NCBI GenBank assembly: GCA_023898385.1
Contig: CP060220.1
Coordinates: 2,728,001-2,792,000, forward strand
Direction: 5' to 3'
Source of the DNA: Pseudobdellovibrionaceae bacterium
Lineage (GTDB): Bacteria > Bdellovibrionota > Bdellovibrionia > Bdellovibrionales > UBA1609
DNA: 64,000 nucleotides
The notes under the pieces were generated by a model. That model was not told the origin of the DNA. It worked only from the letters and a program-made list of their open reading frames with translations, and did not search any database. This document shows positions 34,565-44,556 of the stretch, piece by piece (within the stretch, counting starts at the first letter, position 1; every line of letters begins with the position of its first letter). A program made the translations under genes and the position numbers.

Positions 34565-37063
34565 TTACAGTTCTCTTTTGTTTCTTAACTCCGGTAATTC
34601 GCCCGGAACCTCTTTCCACACGGTATCAAAGTCCCATGAATCCAGAGGAGCGTTGGTTTTATCAAAAAAATATTGAGGCTGGGTGGGTCCATCAATGCCC
34701 GTGCCGTAAGTGTTACAAGAACCCGCGGTGTCCAGGCAGGTTCGAGAAGTGTCAAAAAAACTATTAACAGTATTTGTTGCTGGCGATACTCCCCCGCCAG
34801 CTATGGGCCCAACCCCCGACGTACCTTGAATTTGTACTAACGAAAAACTATCATGAACCGACCACCCGATAAGCCCGATACCAACTATTCCGCCGGACAT
34901 TCCACTGGAAGTAATTGTGCCCGTCGAGTAGCTGCGATGGATCGGACTAGCCCCAAGTCCTCCAAAATCACCAGCTAAGCCGCCATGGTCAGAACCCGTG
35001 GCCTCAATTTGAACATTCGAATAGCAGTCATTTATAGAGCTGCCCGCCTGCCCCCTCCCGATTAGACCGCCAATAAAGTCTTGATTCGCGCCAGTGCCGC
35101 CCACGAATCCACTAACAGAAGACCGATTGATCGTAGAAGAAAAATTAGAGTAGGCCACGAGCCCCCCGACATTTTGACTGCCTTTTATATTTACGTTCTC
35201 CAAATGAAGATCATTAATCTCTGCATTGGATGTGATGTATCCAAAAAGCCCAACGTAAGTTGTAGCGCTCTCAATTGAGAGGTTCAAAATACTAAAACCT
35301 TGACCATGTAGCTTTGTAGCTGCTTGAACTGTACTATTTCCAACGGGCGTATAGTCGTTACCAGTCCAGTGAGAAAAGTTCATGTGATTTTGTAGTTTAA
35401 TGTGAGTCGAGCTCCAGCCAGGCTGTTGCGTAAATAGGTACCACTGACCCACAGAACAAATAGAATAAGCTGTAGGTTCTGTTAACCCGTTAATGCCAGC
35501 CTCGCCGGAGTTGGCATATGGAGTATTTGTAGATCGAGCATTTTCCCAGCAGTAGGTCGAAGAGGTGGGGCCGCCGAGGGCTGAAAACACGGGGGGGCCG
35601 TTTGTGTACTCTTGCCATAAGTCATCAGTACCAAAAACGGATTCTCCCTCAAAGTCCCATGCATTCATGGGACTATTGGTTTTGTCAAAAAAGTACCCTG
35701 GTTGAACCGAAGTATCTATACCATAGGTCGTATTGCCTTGTGGCCCACTACCCACAAACGTGCATGACCCAGCTCCAGCGTTTGTACACGAGGACTGGGT
35801 ATCAAAAAACACCAAATTTGTTAGGCCTCCATTTATAAGTCCTATGGTAGGGGTGACCGCAGAGCTGCTTGTTTCCACTAGAATGTTCATTATAGAAAAA
35901 GATTGATTCAGTCGTGCTCCGTCGAGTTCGCCCACAATTCCACCGACATCACCAGTACCGCTAGTTTCAGATTGGATGCTTCCTATGGCAAGGCAATTAT
36001 CAATGTTGGCAGAGGCGTATCCCACAAGGCCACCCACGGGAAAGGTGGGTAATATTACAAAGACGTCTGCATGAGCTGAGCAGTCTTTAATTGTGCCGCC
36101 CCCGGTATGCCTTCCAACGAGCCCGCCAATGTTGCCTGAGCCACCGCGAACAACACCGTGAACAGACACTTGGCGGATTGTAGTTACGTTTCCGCTTTGT
36201 CCGACAAGAAGACCTACGTTGTTTGCCCCCTTTACAGAGGCGTTCACCAAATGCAACTTTTGTATATATGCGTTGTCAGTTCGCCCGAATAAGCCGGCAT
36301 TGTCTCCACCAATAAACACAGAAAGGTTTTTGATTACATGGTTGCGTCCATTAAACTGGCCGGTAAACGGAGTGAACAAGTCACCAATAATATTAAAGTC
36401 AGCGCCACTGATCGTTTTCATGTTGATGTCGGCTCTTAACTCAAAAAATTTGTCGTAGTCTGTTGAGTTTGTGCCAACGGCATTGAGTTGAGTAGCTGTA
36501 CATATGCCAAATGCTGTACTTGAGTCGAGTCCCGTACCTCCGGCCTCTCCTGAGTTGGCATATGGACTGTTGTTGGTGCGGGAAGGGCTACAGTAGGTTG
36601 GCGTCGCCTCTGCTGCTGTGCCGCCAGAGGAATCGAAAACACCATCGGCATTTACGGAGCAAACGAGAAATGAATAAGTACTGTCTTCAACAAGACCAGT
36701 CACCTGATAACTTGTTCCGGTTATTTGTGAACTCAATACCAAAGTGCCTGATTCACAATCGGCCGGTGGAGTATTTCCAATTTGATAAGCGATGATATAA
36801 TCGTCGGCACCTTGTGCAGGGGCCCAACTTAGAGTAATTGCGGATTCATTGTCCACAGTAGCCGTGATCCAGGCGGGTGACGCAGGCAAAGGTAGGTCGG
36901 TGGTTGAGCCGATGCTTTTATAGCGGCCACTGATTCGATTATCGCCAAGCTGACAGGACGAAAGCAAGAAACTAACGGAAACTAGTGCCAGCGCCATGCC
37001 TACCAGGCGAGCACCAGTGGGTCTGTAGCGTAAAACTTTTTTTGATCGATTTCTTAAAACCAA
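34565..37063 (-). CDS. GLUG-repeat surface lipoprotein
   Basis: About 832 residues from TTG 37063 (GAGGGGAG 5 bases upstream). Lipobox LLSSC then QLGDNRISG. An Fn3 domain follows (ITATVDNESAITLSWAPAQG), then two blocks of GLUG-type repeats (GLFGR, VGLLVG, IGGLVGRHTGGG and later GGLVAYS, GGLIGRGQAG) separated by a repeated module that contains YCSPSRTNNSPYANSGEAG and later YCWENARSTNTPYANSGEAG. GLUG repeats occur in adhesins and IgA-peptidase-like surface proteins. First gene of a two-gene operon with the beta-helix lipoprotein. Confidence 0.78.
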   Translation of the reverse strand: MVLRNRSKKVLRYRPTGARLVGMALALVSVSFLLSSCQLGDNRISGRYKSIGSTTDLPLPASPAWITATVDNESAITLSWAPAQGADDYIIAYQIGNTPPADCESGTLVLSSQITGTSYQVTGLVEDSTYSFLVCSVNADGVFDSSGGTAAEATPTYCSPSRTNNSPYANSGEAGGTGLDSSTAFGICTATQLNAVGTNSTDYDKFFELRADINMKTISGADFNIIGDLFTPFTGQFNGRNHVIKNLSVFIGGDNAGLFGRTDNAYIQKLHLVNASVKGANNVGLLVGQSGNVTTIRQVSVHGVVRGGSGNIGGLVGRHTGGGTIKDCSAHADVFVILPTFPVGGLVGYASANIDNCLAIGSIQSETSGTGDVGGIVGELDGARLNQSFSIMNILVETSSSAVTPTIGLINGGLTNLVFFDTQSSCTNAGAGSCTFVGSGPQGNTTYGIDTSVQPGYFFDKTNSPMNAWDFEGESVFGTDDLWQEYTNGPPVFSALGGPTSSTYCWENARSTNTPYANSGEAGINGLTEPTAYSICSVGQWYLFTQQPGWSSTHIKLQNHMNFSHWTGNDYTPVGNSTVQAATKLHGQGFSILNLSIESATTYVGLFGYITSNAEINDLHLENVNIKGSQNVGGLVAYSNFSSTINRSSVSGFVGGTGANQDFIGGLIGRGQAGSSINDCYSNVQIEATGSDHGGLAGDFGGLGASPIHRSYSTGTITSSGMSGGIVGIGLIGWSVHDSFSLVQIQGTSGVGPIAGGGVSPATNTVNSFFDTSRTCLDTAGSCNTYGTGIDGPTQPQYFFDKTNAPLDSWDFDTVWKEVPGELPELRNKREL

Positions 37064-37196
37064 AACGTCTCCCCTCAAAAAAACGCCCTACAAATAATAT
37101 ACTTTTGTCGCCGCGATATCGCTAGTGATTTTGACTTTCCAGTGTCAGCAGCAAACTAGCTAAACTCCAGGGTTTAGCACTACAGGGATTCTCCGA

Positions 37197-39398
37197 CTAA
37201 GGGCAGCTACCGGCACCACAGCTCACATATGAAATGCTGCCCCCATTCAGGTTGACGCTGCTCGTACCATAGAGGCTAAGTGAATTGATATTTGAGGCAC
37301 TAAAACCCATGAGGTCAAAAATACCAGACTGAAGGGTCAAACTAGAGCTATTGAAGCTAAGATGAGTGCCTGCCTGCACGGTGCCGGATGAGTTAATTGC
37401 AAAAGGTCCAGGCATAATGCCACCATTGAGGCGAAATACTTGATTCGAGCCGGTCAGATTGATCAACGTAGAGCCATTTCTGGCGGTGTCATAAATATCC
37501 ACATCGCCTTCAACATTGATTGTAGAGCCATAAAGGTAAATTTTTGATGCTGATCCGGCAGAACCATAGGCGAAGTTACCAAGAACATTCAGTTCATCGC
37601 CAGACTGAAGGGTCCAAGAGCTGGAGTTTGCGTGATACCCATCAGCTGTAATAATTAAATTGTTGAGATCAAGGCTGCCGTCCACGTCTATGCTGCTACT
37701 TGAAGCACAATAGCTGGTGTACGAACGAATTCGTAGGGTGCCGTTATTATGCTGAAACTGCGCGGAAGGCGACACCGTAAAACTAGAGTTTCGACAAAAT
37801 CCACCCACCGTAAGCGTACCAGTGGGCGCAACAAAAGTACCGCTTGAAACCACAAGCCCTTCGGCTTCAACGCTACTCGTGCCGGCAGCCGGACTAAGTG
37901 TGCCTGAGGGCTTATTGACGATCACAAAGGGGGCACGAGCCCCTAAAGCCGAATACTCTTGGTTGGCGGCCCCAATAAACTCAATTTGACCATTGCCGCC
38001 ACTGCTATACTCCATATGAAAGTCTTTTTGAATTTTTATGCGACCGGTTTTTAAGCCGGCATTTGAACCAGCGTCTGACCCAAGTTGCTGATAGGAATTT
38101 ACCACGTTTAACGGCTGCCCTAGAATGTCTAGATTAAGCGTGTACGAGTAGTGGCCGTTTGTTCGAAAGATAACGTTATAAAATGAAGTTTCTTGGCCTA
38201 GATTCACTTTAATCTCAGCGCCACAGTAGTTGGCATATACATAAAACTCGACAAGGCTGTTGTTGTGGTTAAAACTTGCGCCATTTTCCACATTGAAGTT
38301 CGAAGTTTTGCACGAAGAGTATTGAAATAAACGGTGAGTCGTGGATTGAAACTGGGCATCTCCTCCCAATATAAAGTTACCGTTAATTCGAATTTCCGAG
38401 TCGCCACCCACAAAACTTCCGCTCTTTTGAGAATACGAAGTGGCAGTGATGGTTCGGCCCGAATTTTGAGTGATTTGCCCTTCATAGTCAGCGAGCACTT
38501 GAATGCTTGTCACATCAACTGATTCATCAACTTGAATATCACAGTTATTTTCACAAATTGAAAAGATATAGACATCGCTGCTACTGTTTGGCTTCACCCC
38601 ACCAGTACAGGCCCCTGCAACAACAGAGCCGCACCAGTTTTCAGTGTCAGACCAAACCCCTGAGCCCGCAGCGCCCGTCCATGTCAACGGGCTTGCCACA
38701 TAAAATAGAATCTCTCCATTTGCTGTTTCACCTTTGCCATCGTTAACTACAAAAGTGATAGCGTCGGGGCCCACGTAACTGGCATCAGGAATGTATTTGT
38801 AGACATTGTTACCCTGATCCACAAATTGCCCGTGGCTCGGAGCGTTTACAGTTTCAACCACCACTGTGTCACCGTTGGGATCTGAGGCATTAACCAACAA
38901 GTTGATATCCTGCCCGAGAGAATTCACTTCCACGATGGCTTTTTGATTGCCGGCAGTAGGTGGCGAATTTACGTTCACAGTGACTTGAATGATCTGAGTG
39001 TGGCCTTGATAGCTCACAGATATTTGCCCTGATCCAGATTGGGAGGCTGTAAACACGGCGCTCTTGCCGCCACTTTGAATATTTAAGTTACCGATACTGC
39101 CATCAAGTATCCACGAGACGGGCACGTTTATTTTCTCATCAGGAGCGGATTGATAAAATGCGTAGATTTCTAAATTTTCAAATAAATCGAGGTCAAAGTT
39201 TGAAAGATTTGAGCCTGAGCCGTCGGATGATAAAGAAATGGTGAGGGGTTCGGCAGGCGCCTGTGGAGCATCAGGGACGTCACCCGGCAAGGAAGATGGA
39301 TTTTTAGAAAAGTCTCCAGTGAGCTTGGTTTCAAGCTTGCAACCGACTAAAAATAAAAAAACTAACATTGCGATCGAAAAACGTACAGCAACTCGCAT
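37197..39398 (-). CDS. Ig-like/beta-repeat surface lipoprotein
   Basis: 733 residues. Signal peptide MRVAVRFSIAMLVFLFLVGC with lipobox, then KLETKLTG. A PVSWILDGSIGNLNIQSGG-type bacterial Ig domain and a cadherin-like tandem domain (NPPTAGNQKA-like start, DPNGDTVVVE, YVGPDAITFVVNDGKG) occupy residues 40-240. The remainder is beta-rich with repeated SYQ, SGSFVGG, NGTLRIRSYTSYC segments and cysteine-containing units about 190 residues apart. GAGGGG is 8 bases before the ATG. Probable adhesin; own transcription unit. Confidence 0.75.
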   Translation of the reverse strand: MRVAVRFSIAMLVFLFLVGCKLETKLTGDFSKNPSSLPGDVPDAPQAPAEPLTISLSSDGSGSNLSNFDLDLFENLEIYAFYQSAPDEKINVPVSWILDGSIGNLNIQSGGKSAVFTASQSGSGQISVSYQGHTQIIQVTVNVNSPPTAGNQKAIVEVNSLGQDINLLVNASDPNGDTVVVETVNAPSHGQFVDQGNNVYKYIPDASYVGPDAITFVVNDGKGETANGEILFYVASPLTWTGAAGSGVWSDTENWCGSVVAGACTGGVKPNSSSDVYIFSICENNCDIQVDESVDVTSIQVLADYEGQITQNSGRTITATSYSQKSGSFVGGDSEIRINGNFILGGDAQFQSTTHRLFQYSSCKTSNFNVENGASFNHNNSLVEFYVYANYCGAEIKVNLGQETSFYNVIFRTNGHYSYTLNLDILGQPLNVVNSYQQLGSDAGSNAGLKTGRIKIQKDFHMEYSSGGNGQIEFIGAANQEYSALGARAPFVIVNKPSGTLSPAAGTSSVEAEGLVVSSGTFVAPTGTLTVGGFCRNSSFTVSPSAQFQHNNGTLRIRSYTSYCASSSSIDVDGSLDLNNLIITADGYHANSSSWTLQSGDELNVLGNFAYGSAGSASKIYLYGSTINVEGDVDIYDTARNGSTLINLTGSNQVFRLNGGIMPGPFAINSSGTVQAGTHLSFNSSSLTLQSGIFDLMGFSASNINSLSLYGTSSVNLNGGSISYVSCGAGSCP

Positions 39399-39635
39399 TT
39401 GTTAAACCCCTCTTAAATGGTGAATTCCCTATTCTCCATTCAGCTCCACTTAAAATGATAGCAGAGTTGGTCTGAAGGTCCTAATTAAACCAGTGCATTG
39501 TCTCAAGATGATTCAAAACATGTTTGAATAGCCAGTTGCTGTGCAAAAATAGTGGCGTGGGTGAAGCCAAGTCTTCAGCCAAAACCTTAGCCAGACTCAC
39601 CTATTGTCGTCGTAACTCTGCTTTGACAAGGTAAT

Positions 39636-40703
39636 TTAGAGGTCGTGAACGCATCTAAAGCCTTGCTGATTCCAAGATACAGTGGGCAAATTTTCCTGCC
39701 AAGCCGAAAAAATACCGATACGATTTTCCCACTGCAATGTCTCCGAAAAATGGCCGCCTCGGTAAATGCCTCGTCCTGAAGTTGCTGAATCGGCCTTATT
39801 CAAGATACCCAGTCCTAAATCATCAAGGTCTGTTGCGCCGTAGGTTGCTAAATGAAGTGGTAAAAATCCATTTTCATCTAGCAGGTCCATGGTTGCATAG
39901 GTGTCAAGGGAGTTTTGTTCGTTGAGTTGATAATACTGGGCCCAAGGGGCACCACAACAATTGGAACTTATGAGGCCACCAGCACCATCAATGTCAACCC
40001 ATGAATTCATGTTACCGGCAAGGTCCCAAATGATTTCACCATTCGACAGGGTATGGGTGCGCTTTTGCCAATAGTCGTTATCTAATGGGTTTAAGCAGTT
40101 TGGATTGTTTGTTCCGAAACAGGCGTCGTTATCATCTGTTGAGGCGGCTAAAAAATCTTGGCCGGCATTGGCCCAACCATCACTATGGCCAGTATTTAAG
40201 TGGCCGTTTCCAATGGCGCCGCCAGACCAGTTGCTTGGCACCGACTCAATGTTTCGAGCGACCGTCATCCATTCGGCATTGGTTACTAAATGGTATTCGC
40301 TGCCGAGGCTTGCGCACTCAGAAATTGACGTGGCTAAATTCATGGCGCCCCAGGGTAAATCTTGCGCCCGGGATTGGGGCGTGTGGGTGCTTGCTGCAGC
40401 TACGCCCAAGGCTTTGCCATCTACGGGCGAACTGTCGGCATCCAAAACGGCTTTCATTTCATACTTAGAGAGGCAAAAATCAGAAGATCGGGAGCCTAAA
40501 GCAGCGTCTCCAGGCACCAACACGTAACCCGGGTTGCAATCGCTGGCCGGGGCGCCCCCTCCACCTTCGTTACCGCCATTGTTGTCGGGCCCACCGCCGC
40601 CGGCGCTATTGTCAGAAACGGTGCCATTTAATGAACTACCAAGTTTACAACCAATACTTGTCAAAAATACTGATGCGACTATTAAAATCCTCAATAAAAA
40701 CAC
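39636..40703 (-). CDS. FGE-sulfatase-fold lipoprotein, non-variable
   Basis: 355 residues from GTG 40703 (AAAGGAG 6 bases upstream). Lipobox TSIGC, then a Gly/Asn-rich linker, then the same C-terminal module as the DGR target: CNPGYVLVPGDA, FCLSKYEMKA, EWMTVARNIE, QKRTHTLSNGEIIWDLAGN, GIYRGGHF and GFRCVHDL. It lacks the VR nucleotide sequence and has no TR-like adenine pattern, so it is a stable paralogue, possibly ancestral to the target. Confidence 0.8.
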   Translation of the reverse strand: MFLLRILIVASVFLTSIGCKLGSSLNGTVSDNSAGGGGPDNNGGNEGGGGAPASDCNPGYVLVPGDAALGSRSSDFCLSKYEMKAVLDADSSPVDGKALGVAAASTHTPQSRAQDLPWGAMNLATSISECASLGSEYHLVTNAEWMTVARNIESVPSNWSGGAIGNGHLNTGHSDGWANAGQDFLAASTDDNDACFGTNNPNCLNPLDNDYWQKRTHTLSNGEIIWDLAGNMNSWVDIDGAGGLISSNCCGAPWAQYYQLNEQNSLDTYATMDLLDENGFLPLHLATYGATDLDDLGLGILNKADSATSGRGIYRGGHFSETLQWENRIGIFSAWQENLPTVSWNQQGFRCVHDL

Positions 40704-40882
40704 ACTCGACTCCTTTCGGTCACGGTCTGGCGTTAACTTAATTTTACCACTGGCCGAGCCAACAAAAAATAAATTGTTGAACGGTGTCTTATAATGAGAT
40801 GTAAGTACGGGTTCTTTTTTGAGATCGTCAGTTAGATAGAATAGTTCACGATCAAAATTCGGCTAGCGAACTTTTATAAACT

Positions 40883-41878
40883 TCAAAGCCCCCAAGCGAT
40901 CTTTTCAAGCGCTTCGGTCTCTTCCGCCCAGTAATTGAAATCTTTAAACTGTGGAAAAAGCTGTGGGAACGTGGGATCTTGCCAGCGGCTGGCAATCCAA
41001 GCGGCATAGCGAACAATGCGAAGCCCTCTTAGGGGCTCAAATAAACGTGTTTGACGGAAGTCGAATTCTCTAAGTTCTTCATAGCCTGACAAAATTTCTT
41101 CTTGCTCGACCTTTGAATCCTCACCGCCAGTAAACAGCATCCAAAAATCTTGTGCTGGAGGTCCCATGCAAAAATCATCGAAATCCACAAAGAAAAACAC
41201 AGGCTTTTCCCCGGCGGCATCGCTGTGTAGCAGATTGCCTCTATGGCAGTCGCCGTGGATTCTTATAAACTCATTTTCATCTATTGCGCTTTCAAGATAT
41301 TCAAATATTTCAGTGGCGGCCTCTTCATACCGTTGCCAGACTTCGGGGCTGACCCAGTCTTCTAAAAAATCAAGAGCCGGCCATCCCGCTGTATCTGTAT
41401 TGAGATAGGGGCGGTGTTTTGCTGATTGCCGTGCGCCTACGTTGTGAAGCTGGGCTAGAGATCGACCAATAGCGTGGTAGTCTTCAATAAAAAGCTCTTC
41501 AGGCATGCGGCCAAAAAACTTCGGAAAAAGGCCAACAAACATTCCATGGTATTCAGAAAGCGTAGAGCCGTTTTTTTGCTGAAGAGGGGCCACCGTGGGC
41601 AATCCAGCCTGTTTGAGTTCTAAAAGAAATTGGTGTTCTTCAAGAATAGCCTCTTTTGACCACCGGCCGGGTCGATAAAATTTTGCTATTACGCGGTCTC
41701 GTAATTCTTCAGAACTGGTGCCAGGCTCAAGACGTAAATCAAACACCCTGTTCTCAAAGGAGTTCAGCTGCATATATTCACCCGTGGGGGAAAACCCCGC
41801 GGCATCAAGGGCCTGCATCACCTCATTGGGATCAAGCTCGTAGAATTTCTTTGGGTTTTTAACAGCCAACTCAAACAT
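40883..41878 (-). CDS. srkA: Stress response kinase A
   Basis: 331-residue APH-fold Ser/Thr kinase of the SrkA/YihE/RdoA family. FENRVFDL near the N-terminus, catalytic HGDCHRGNLL near residue 208 and metal-binding DFDDFCMGP near 230 are intact. E. coli SrkA counters MazEF-type cell death and envelope stress. Single gene. Confidence 0.9.
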   Translation of the reverse strand: MFELAVKNPKKFYELDPNEVMQALDAAGFSPTGEYMQLNSFENRVFDLRLEPGTSSEELRDRVIAKFYRPGRWSKEAILEEHQFLLELKQAGLPTVAPLQQKNGSTLSEYHGMFVGLFPKFFGRMPEELFIEDYHAIGRSLAQLHNVGARQSAKHRPYLNTDTAGWPALDFLEDWVSPEVWQRYEEAATEIFEYLESAIDENEFIRIHGDCHRGNLLHSDAAGEKPVFFFVDFDDFCMGPPAQDFWMLFTGGEDSKVEQEEILSGYEELREFDFRQTRLFEPLRGLRIVRYAAWIASRWQDPTFPQLFPQFKDFNYWAEETEALEKIAWGL

Positions 41879-41965
41879 GGCCCCAATCTATCGAACAAAT
41901 CAAATAGACACAAATACTCTATGGGTATTGCCTGAGAGCCCCATCTAGTGGGATTATTACCCTAC

Positions 41966-42760
41966 ATGGGTTTATTTTCTCAGGCCAACAGTAACAAGTT
42001 TGAGTTTCGAGGGTTTTCAGTGAGTGTGCTGAGGCGGCCCTATCAGCGCACCATCGGCGTTACGGTTAAACCCAGCGGACTGATAGCGGTCACAGCATCA
42101 AAGACGACTCCCCATCGACTGATTAACAATTTTCTTAAAAAATGCGAACCGTGGATAGAGAAGGTGCAGTGTGAATACTCAGATCTTCGAAAAAAATATC
42201 CCAAAAAACTGGGCCTACAAGGCGAGCCTTATTTATTTAAGGGCGAGGTGAAGCATTTGGACTTTGCGCCTTATTTAAAATCCAAAATGACCTTTCACGT
42301 GGGCGCAAATGGACTCAACTGCTATGTGGGGCAAGGCGATTGGTCAAACGCCTATTTGATTGTGCCACAGAGGCAGGTGATAAACCCCATTAGGCGGTTT
42401 TACAAAAACCAGGGTCGAAGATTTTTAACTGAATGGGTTGAGAGTTATTCCCAGCAGATGCAGCTTTATCCGAAAAAATTGTCGTTTCGTTCACAAAAAA
42501 CCCGGTGGGGGAGTTGTTCAAGCTATGGATCCATCAGTTTGAACTGGCGCCTGATAGCGGCACCGGTGGAGGTGGCCCAATACGTGGTGATTCACGAGTT
42601 GGCCCACTTAAAATATCAAAATCACTCGCACCAGTTCTGGAATTTAGTGGAACAACACTGCCCACAGTGGCGTGTGCACCGTCGATGGTTGAGTGAAAAC
42701 CAATATGAGTTTGACTTTCTGGCAGAGTCTTCTGAGTTGCATCCGGAGGACGGCTTTTAA
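41966..42760 (+). CDS. YgjP/DUF45-type metallopeptidase-like protein
   Basis: About 264 residues with the zincin motif VIHELAHLKYQNHSHQFW near residue 210 (HELAH plus a downstream His) and the preceding RSQKTRWGSCSSYGSISLNW typical of the YgjP-like family. In some genomes such proteins join type I restriction loci; here no such genes are near. Start uncertain: ATG 41966 or in-frame GTG 41948, neither with a good ribosome site. Confidence 0.85.
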   Translation: MGLFSQANSNKFEFRGFSVSVLRRPYQRTIGVTVKPSGLIAVTASKTTPHRLINNFLKKCEPWIEKVQCEYSDLRKKYPKKLGLQGEPYLFKGEVKHLDFAPYLKSKMTFHVGANGLNCYVGQGDWSNAYLIVPQRQVINPIRRFYKNQGRRFLTEWVESYSQQMQLYPKKLSFRSQKTRWGSCSSYGSISLNWRLIAAPVEVAQYVVIHELAHLKYQNHSHQFWNLVEQHCPQWRVHRRWLSENQYEFDFLAESSELHPEDGF

Positions 42761-42848
42761 AGTTGGTCCAACGTATTAAAATGATTGCCAATTTGTGAAA
42801 TCCTAGCGATCCTAAAAGTCGTAGATTTTCGATGAGGTGCACACAGCT

Positions 42849-43748
42849 ATGAATCACAACACATCAGAGATAAACTCACGCCAGATAAAACCCACAGCGC
42901 CAGCCTTGGGTGCGTACACGGACTATCGGCGTTTTTTAAAAGACTTCTACGAATTCAAACGCGCCTCAGACCCGCAATCCATCAGGCCTTATTCTTATGC
43001 CCATTTCAGTGCGGCGGCCGATATTAAATCACCCAATTATTTAAAGATGATCATCGAGGGCAAAAGAAATCTCTCAAAGTCTATGGTGGCAAAGTTTGCA
43101 AAGGCTCTGCAGCTCACTCGGGCTGAGACAGACGAGTTTGAGGTGTTGGTTCTCTACGGACAGGCCGCCGATGCCCTTGAAAAAAACCGTTACCTGAAAA
43201 GCCTTTCTGAGCTTCGGGTGAAGAGAAAGATCGAAAACGGTGAGCTTGACGGGCAGGCCTGGAGCAAGGTGCCCTCATGGGTGGCCTTTGCACTTCAAGC
43301 CTTAGCTGAGCAAAAGGGTGTGGAGTTCACTGCTCAAAACTTAAGGCAAATTCTTGGCGGTCGAGCCACGGTAGACGAAATCCAACGTACGCTTGATATG
43401 ATGATCAAAAACGGAGACCTGGTTAGAGATCAAGAATCCGGCGTGATCAGTCGCGGGCTAAAGCCAGCCCAAAACACCGAGGAGCTTCCGCCAGCGGCCG
43501 TAAGAAAGCTGCAGGCCGAGCTGATCTACCTTGGTATGGAGTCGTTATTAGAGGGCCGGCCTGAGGAGCGCGAGTTTGGTTCTGTGACCTTGGCGCTCAC
43601 GGAAGAAGAGTTTAAGCAGCTCAAGTTTGAGCTTCGCCACTTTAGAAAGCGCATCTACAAAGAGACACTGGTCAATAGAGAACAAAAACCAGGCGACCGA
43701 GTCTTTCAATTTAATATTCAGTTGTTTCCGATTTCAGAGGGATCTTAG
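42849..43748 (+). CDS. TIGR02147/DUF4423-family regulator
   Basis: 299 residues. YTDYRRFLKDFYEFKRA, YSYAHFSAAADIKSPNYLKMIIEGKRNLS and AKALQLTRAETDEFEVLV are the family N-terminal HTH module; the C-terminal half is the DUF4423 domain (PSWVAFALQALAE, SVTLALTEEEFKQLK, DRVFQFNIQLFPIS). The family is abundant in Bdellovibrio and Fibrobacter, where members are presumed transcription factors. ATG 42849 has GAGG upstream. The 289 bases after it hold a G-run but no gene. Confidence 0.85.
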   Translation: MNHNTSEINSRQIKPTAPALGAYTDYRRFLKDFYEFKRASDPQSIRPYSYAHFSAAADIKSPNYLKMIIEGKRNLSKSMVAKFAKALQLTRAETDEFEVLVLYGQAADALEKNRYLKSLSELRVKRKIENGELDGQAWSKVPSWVAFALQALAEQKGVEFTAQNLRQILGGRATVDEIQRTLDMMIKNGDLVRDQESGVISRGLKPAQNTEELPPAAVRKLQAELIYLGMESLLEGRPEEREFGSVTLALTEEEFKQLKFELRHFRKRIYKETLVNREQKPGDRVFQFNIQLFPISEGS

Positions 43749-44037
43749 GCCAAAACAAGAGACTTCAGTTCGGCCCTAGCGATGAACAGGAAGGAACTCA
43801 TCATTCCAACGTTCTTTCTCGAGGGGGGGAGGGGGAAAGAGCCCACCGCTAGAGCCTTATGAAGCTTTCAGCATACGTTCCACTTCAGCCTACATTCAGC
43901 AATCTAAAGAAGGAGCAAGGTTTAGGCCAAAAGTTGGGCTGTGTCTAGAGTCATTTAATAAGTCTATACGTGAATTTTGAAAGACCTGAGTCCGCCAAAA
44001 GTGTCACTTTGGTGCGGATAATGTCATTGTTACAGGG

Positions 44038-44436
44038 TTAAGCGAGTGATTGATGGATTTTCTTAATACATTGATCACTGATCACCACAAGCCCAGCGTT
44101 TCGGGCTGTTTCTTCGGCGTCTGCATTTGTAACACCCTCTTGCAGCCAAAGCACCTTAGCCTTAAGGCGTATGGACTCGCTGGCCACCTTTGGTACGAAC
44201 TCCGGTGCTCGAAACACATCCACAATTTCTAAGGGGCCGGGAACATCGGCTAACGTAGGATAGACGGCACAGCCTAAGATTTCGCTGCAGCCCGGGCGTA
44301 CGCCCACTACCTGAAATCCCTGGTCAATCAGATAACGGGCCACCTTATGGCTATCCCGTTCCGGCTTCGGGCTGAGGCCGATAATGGCAATTTTCTTATA
44401 GGTGGCGAACAAATTTTTGTACTCTTCGGGTTTCAC
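44038..44436 (-). CDS. CoA-binding domain protein (YccU-like)
   Basis: 132-residue Rossmann-fold CoA_binding_2 protein: IAIIGLSPKPERDSHKVARYL near the start, VVGVRPG, VDVFRAPE and LWLQEGV in order. Binds CoA or a related nucleotide; precise role unknown. Confidence 0.88.
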   Translation of the reverse strand: MKPEEYKNLFATYKKIAIIGLSPKPERDSHKVARYLIDQGFQVVGVRPGCSEILGCAVYPTLADVPGPLEIVDVFRAPEFVPKVASESIRLKAKVLWLQEGVTNADAEETARNAGLVVISDQCIKKIHQSLA

Positions 44437-44556
44437 TGACAGCGCCTTTCAAAAATACAGTAACCAATGGCTATGTCTTACCAACCGGACAAGGGCAGGG
44501 CAATCTTCGAGGTCAAAGCTATAAAAAAAGAGGCAAAGGCTCCTAAAAAATAAACC

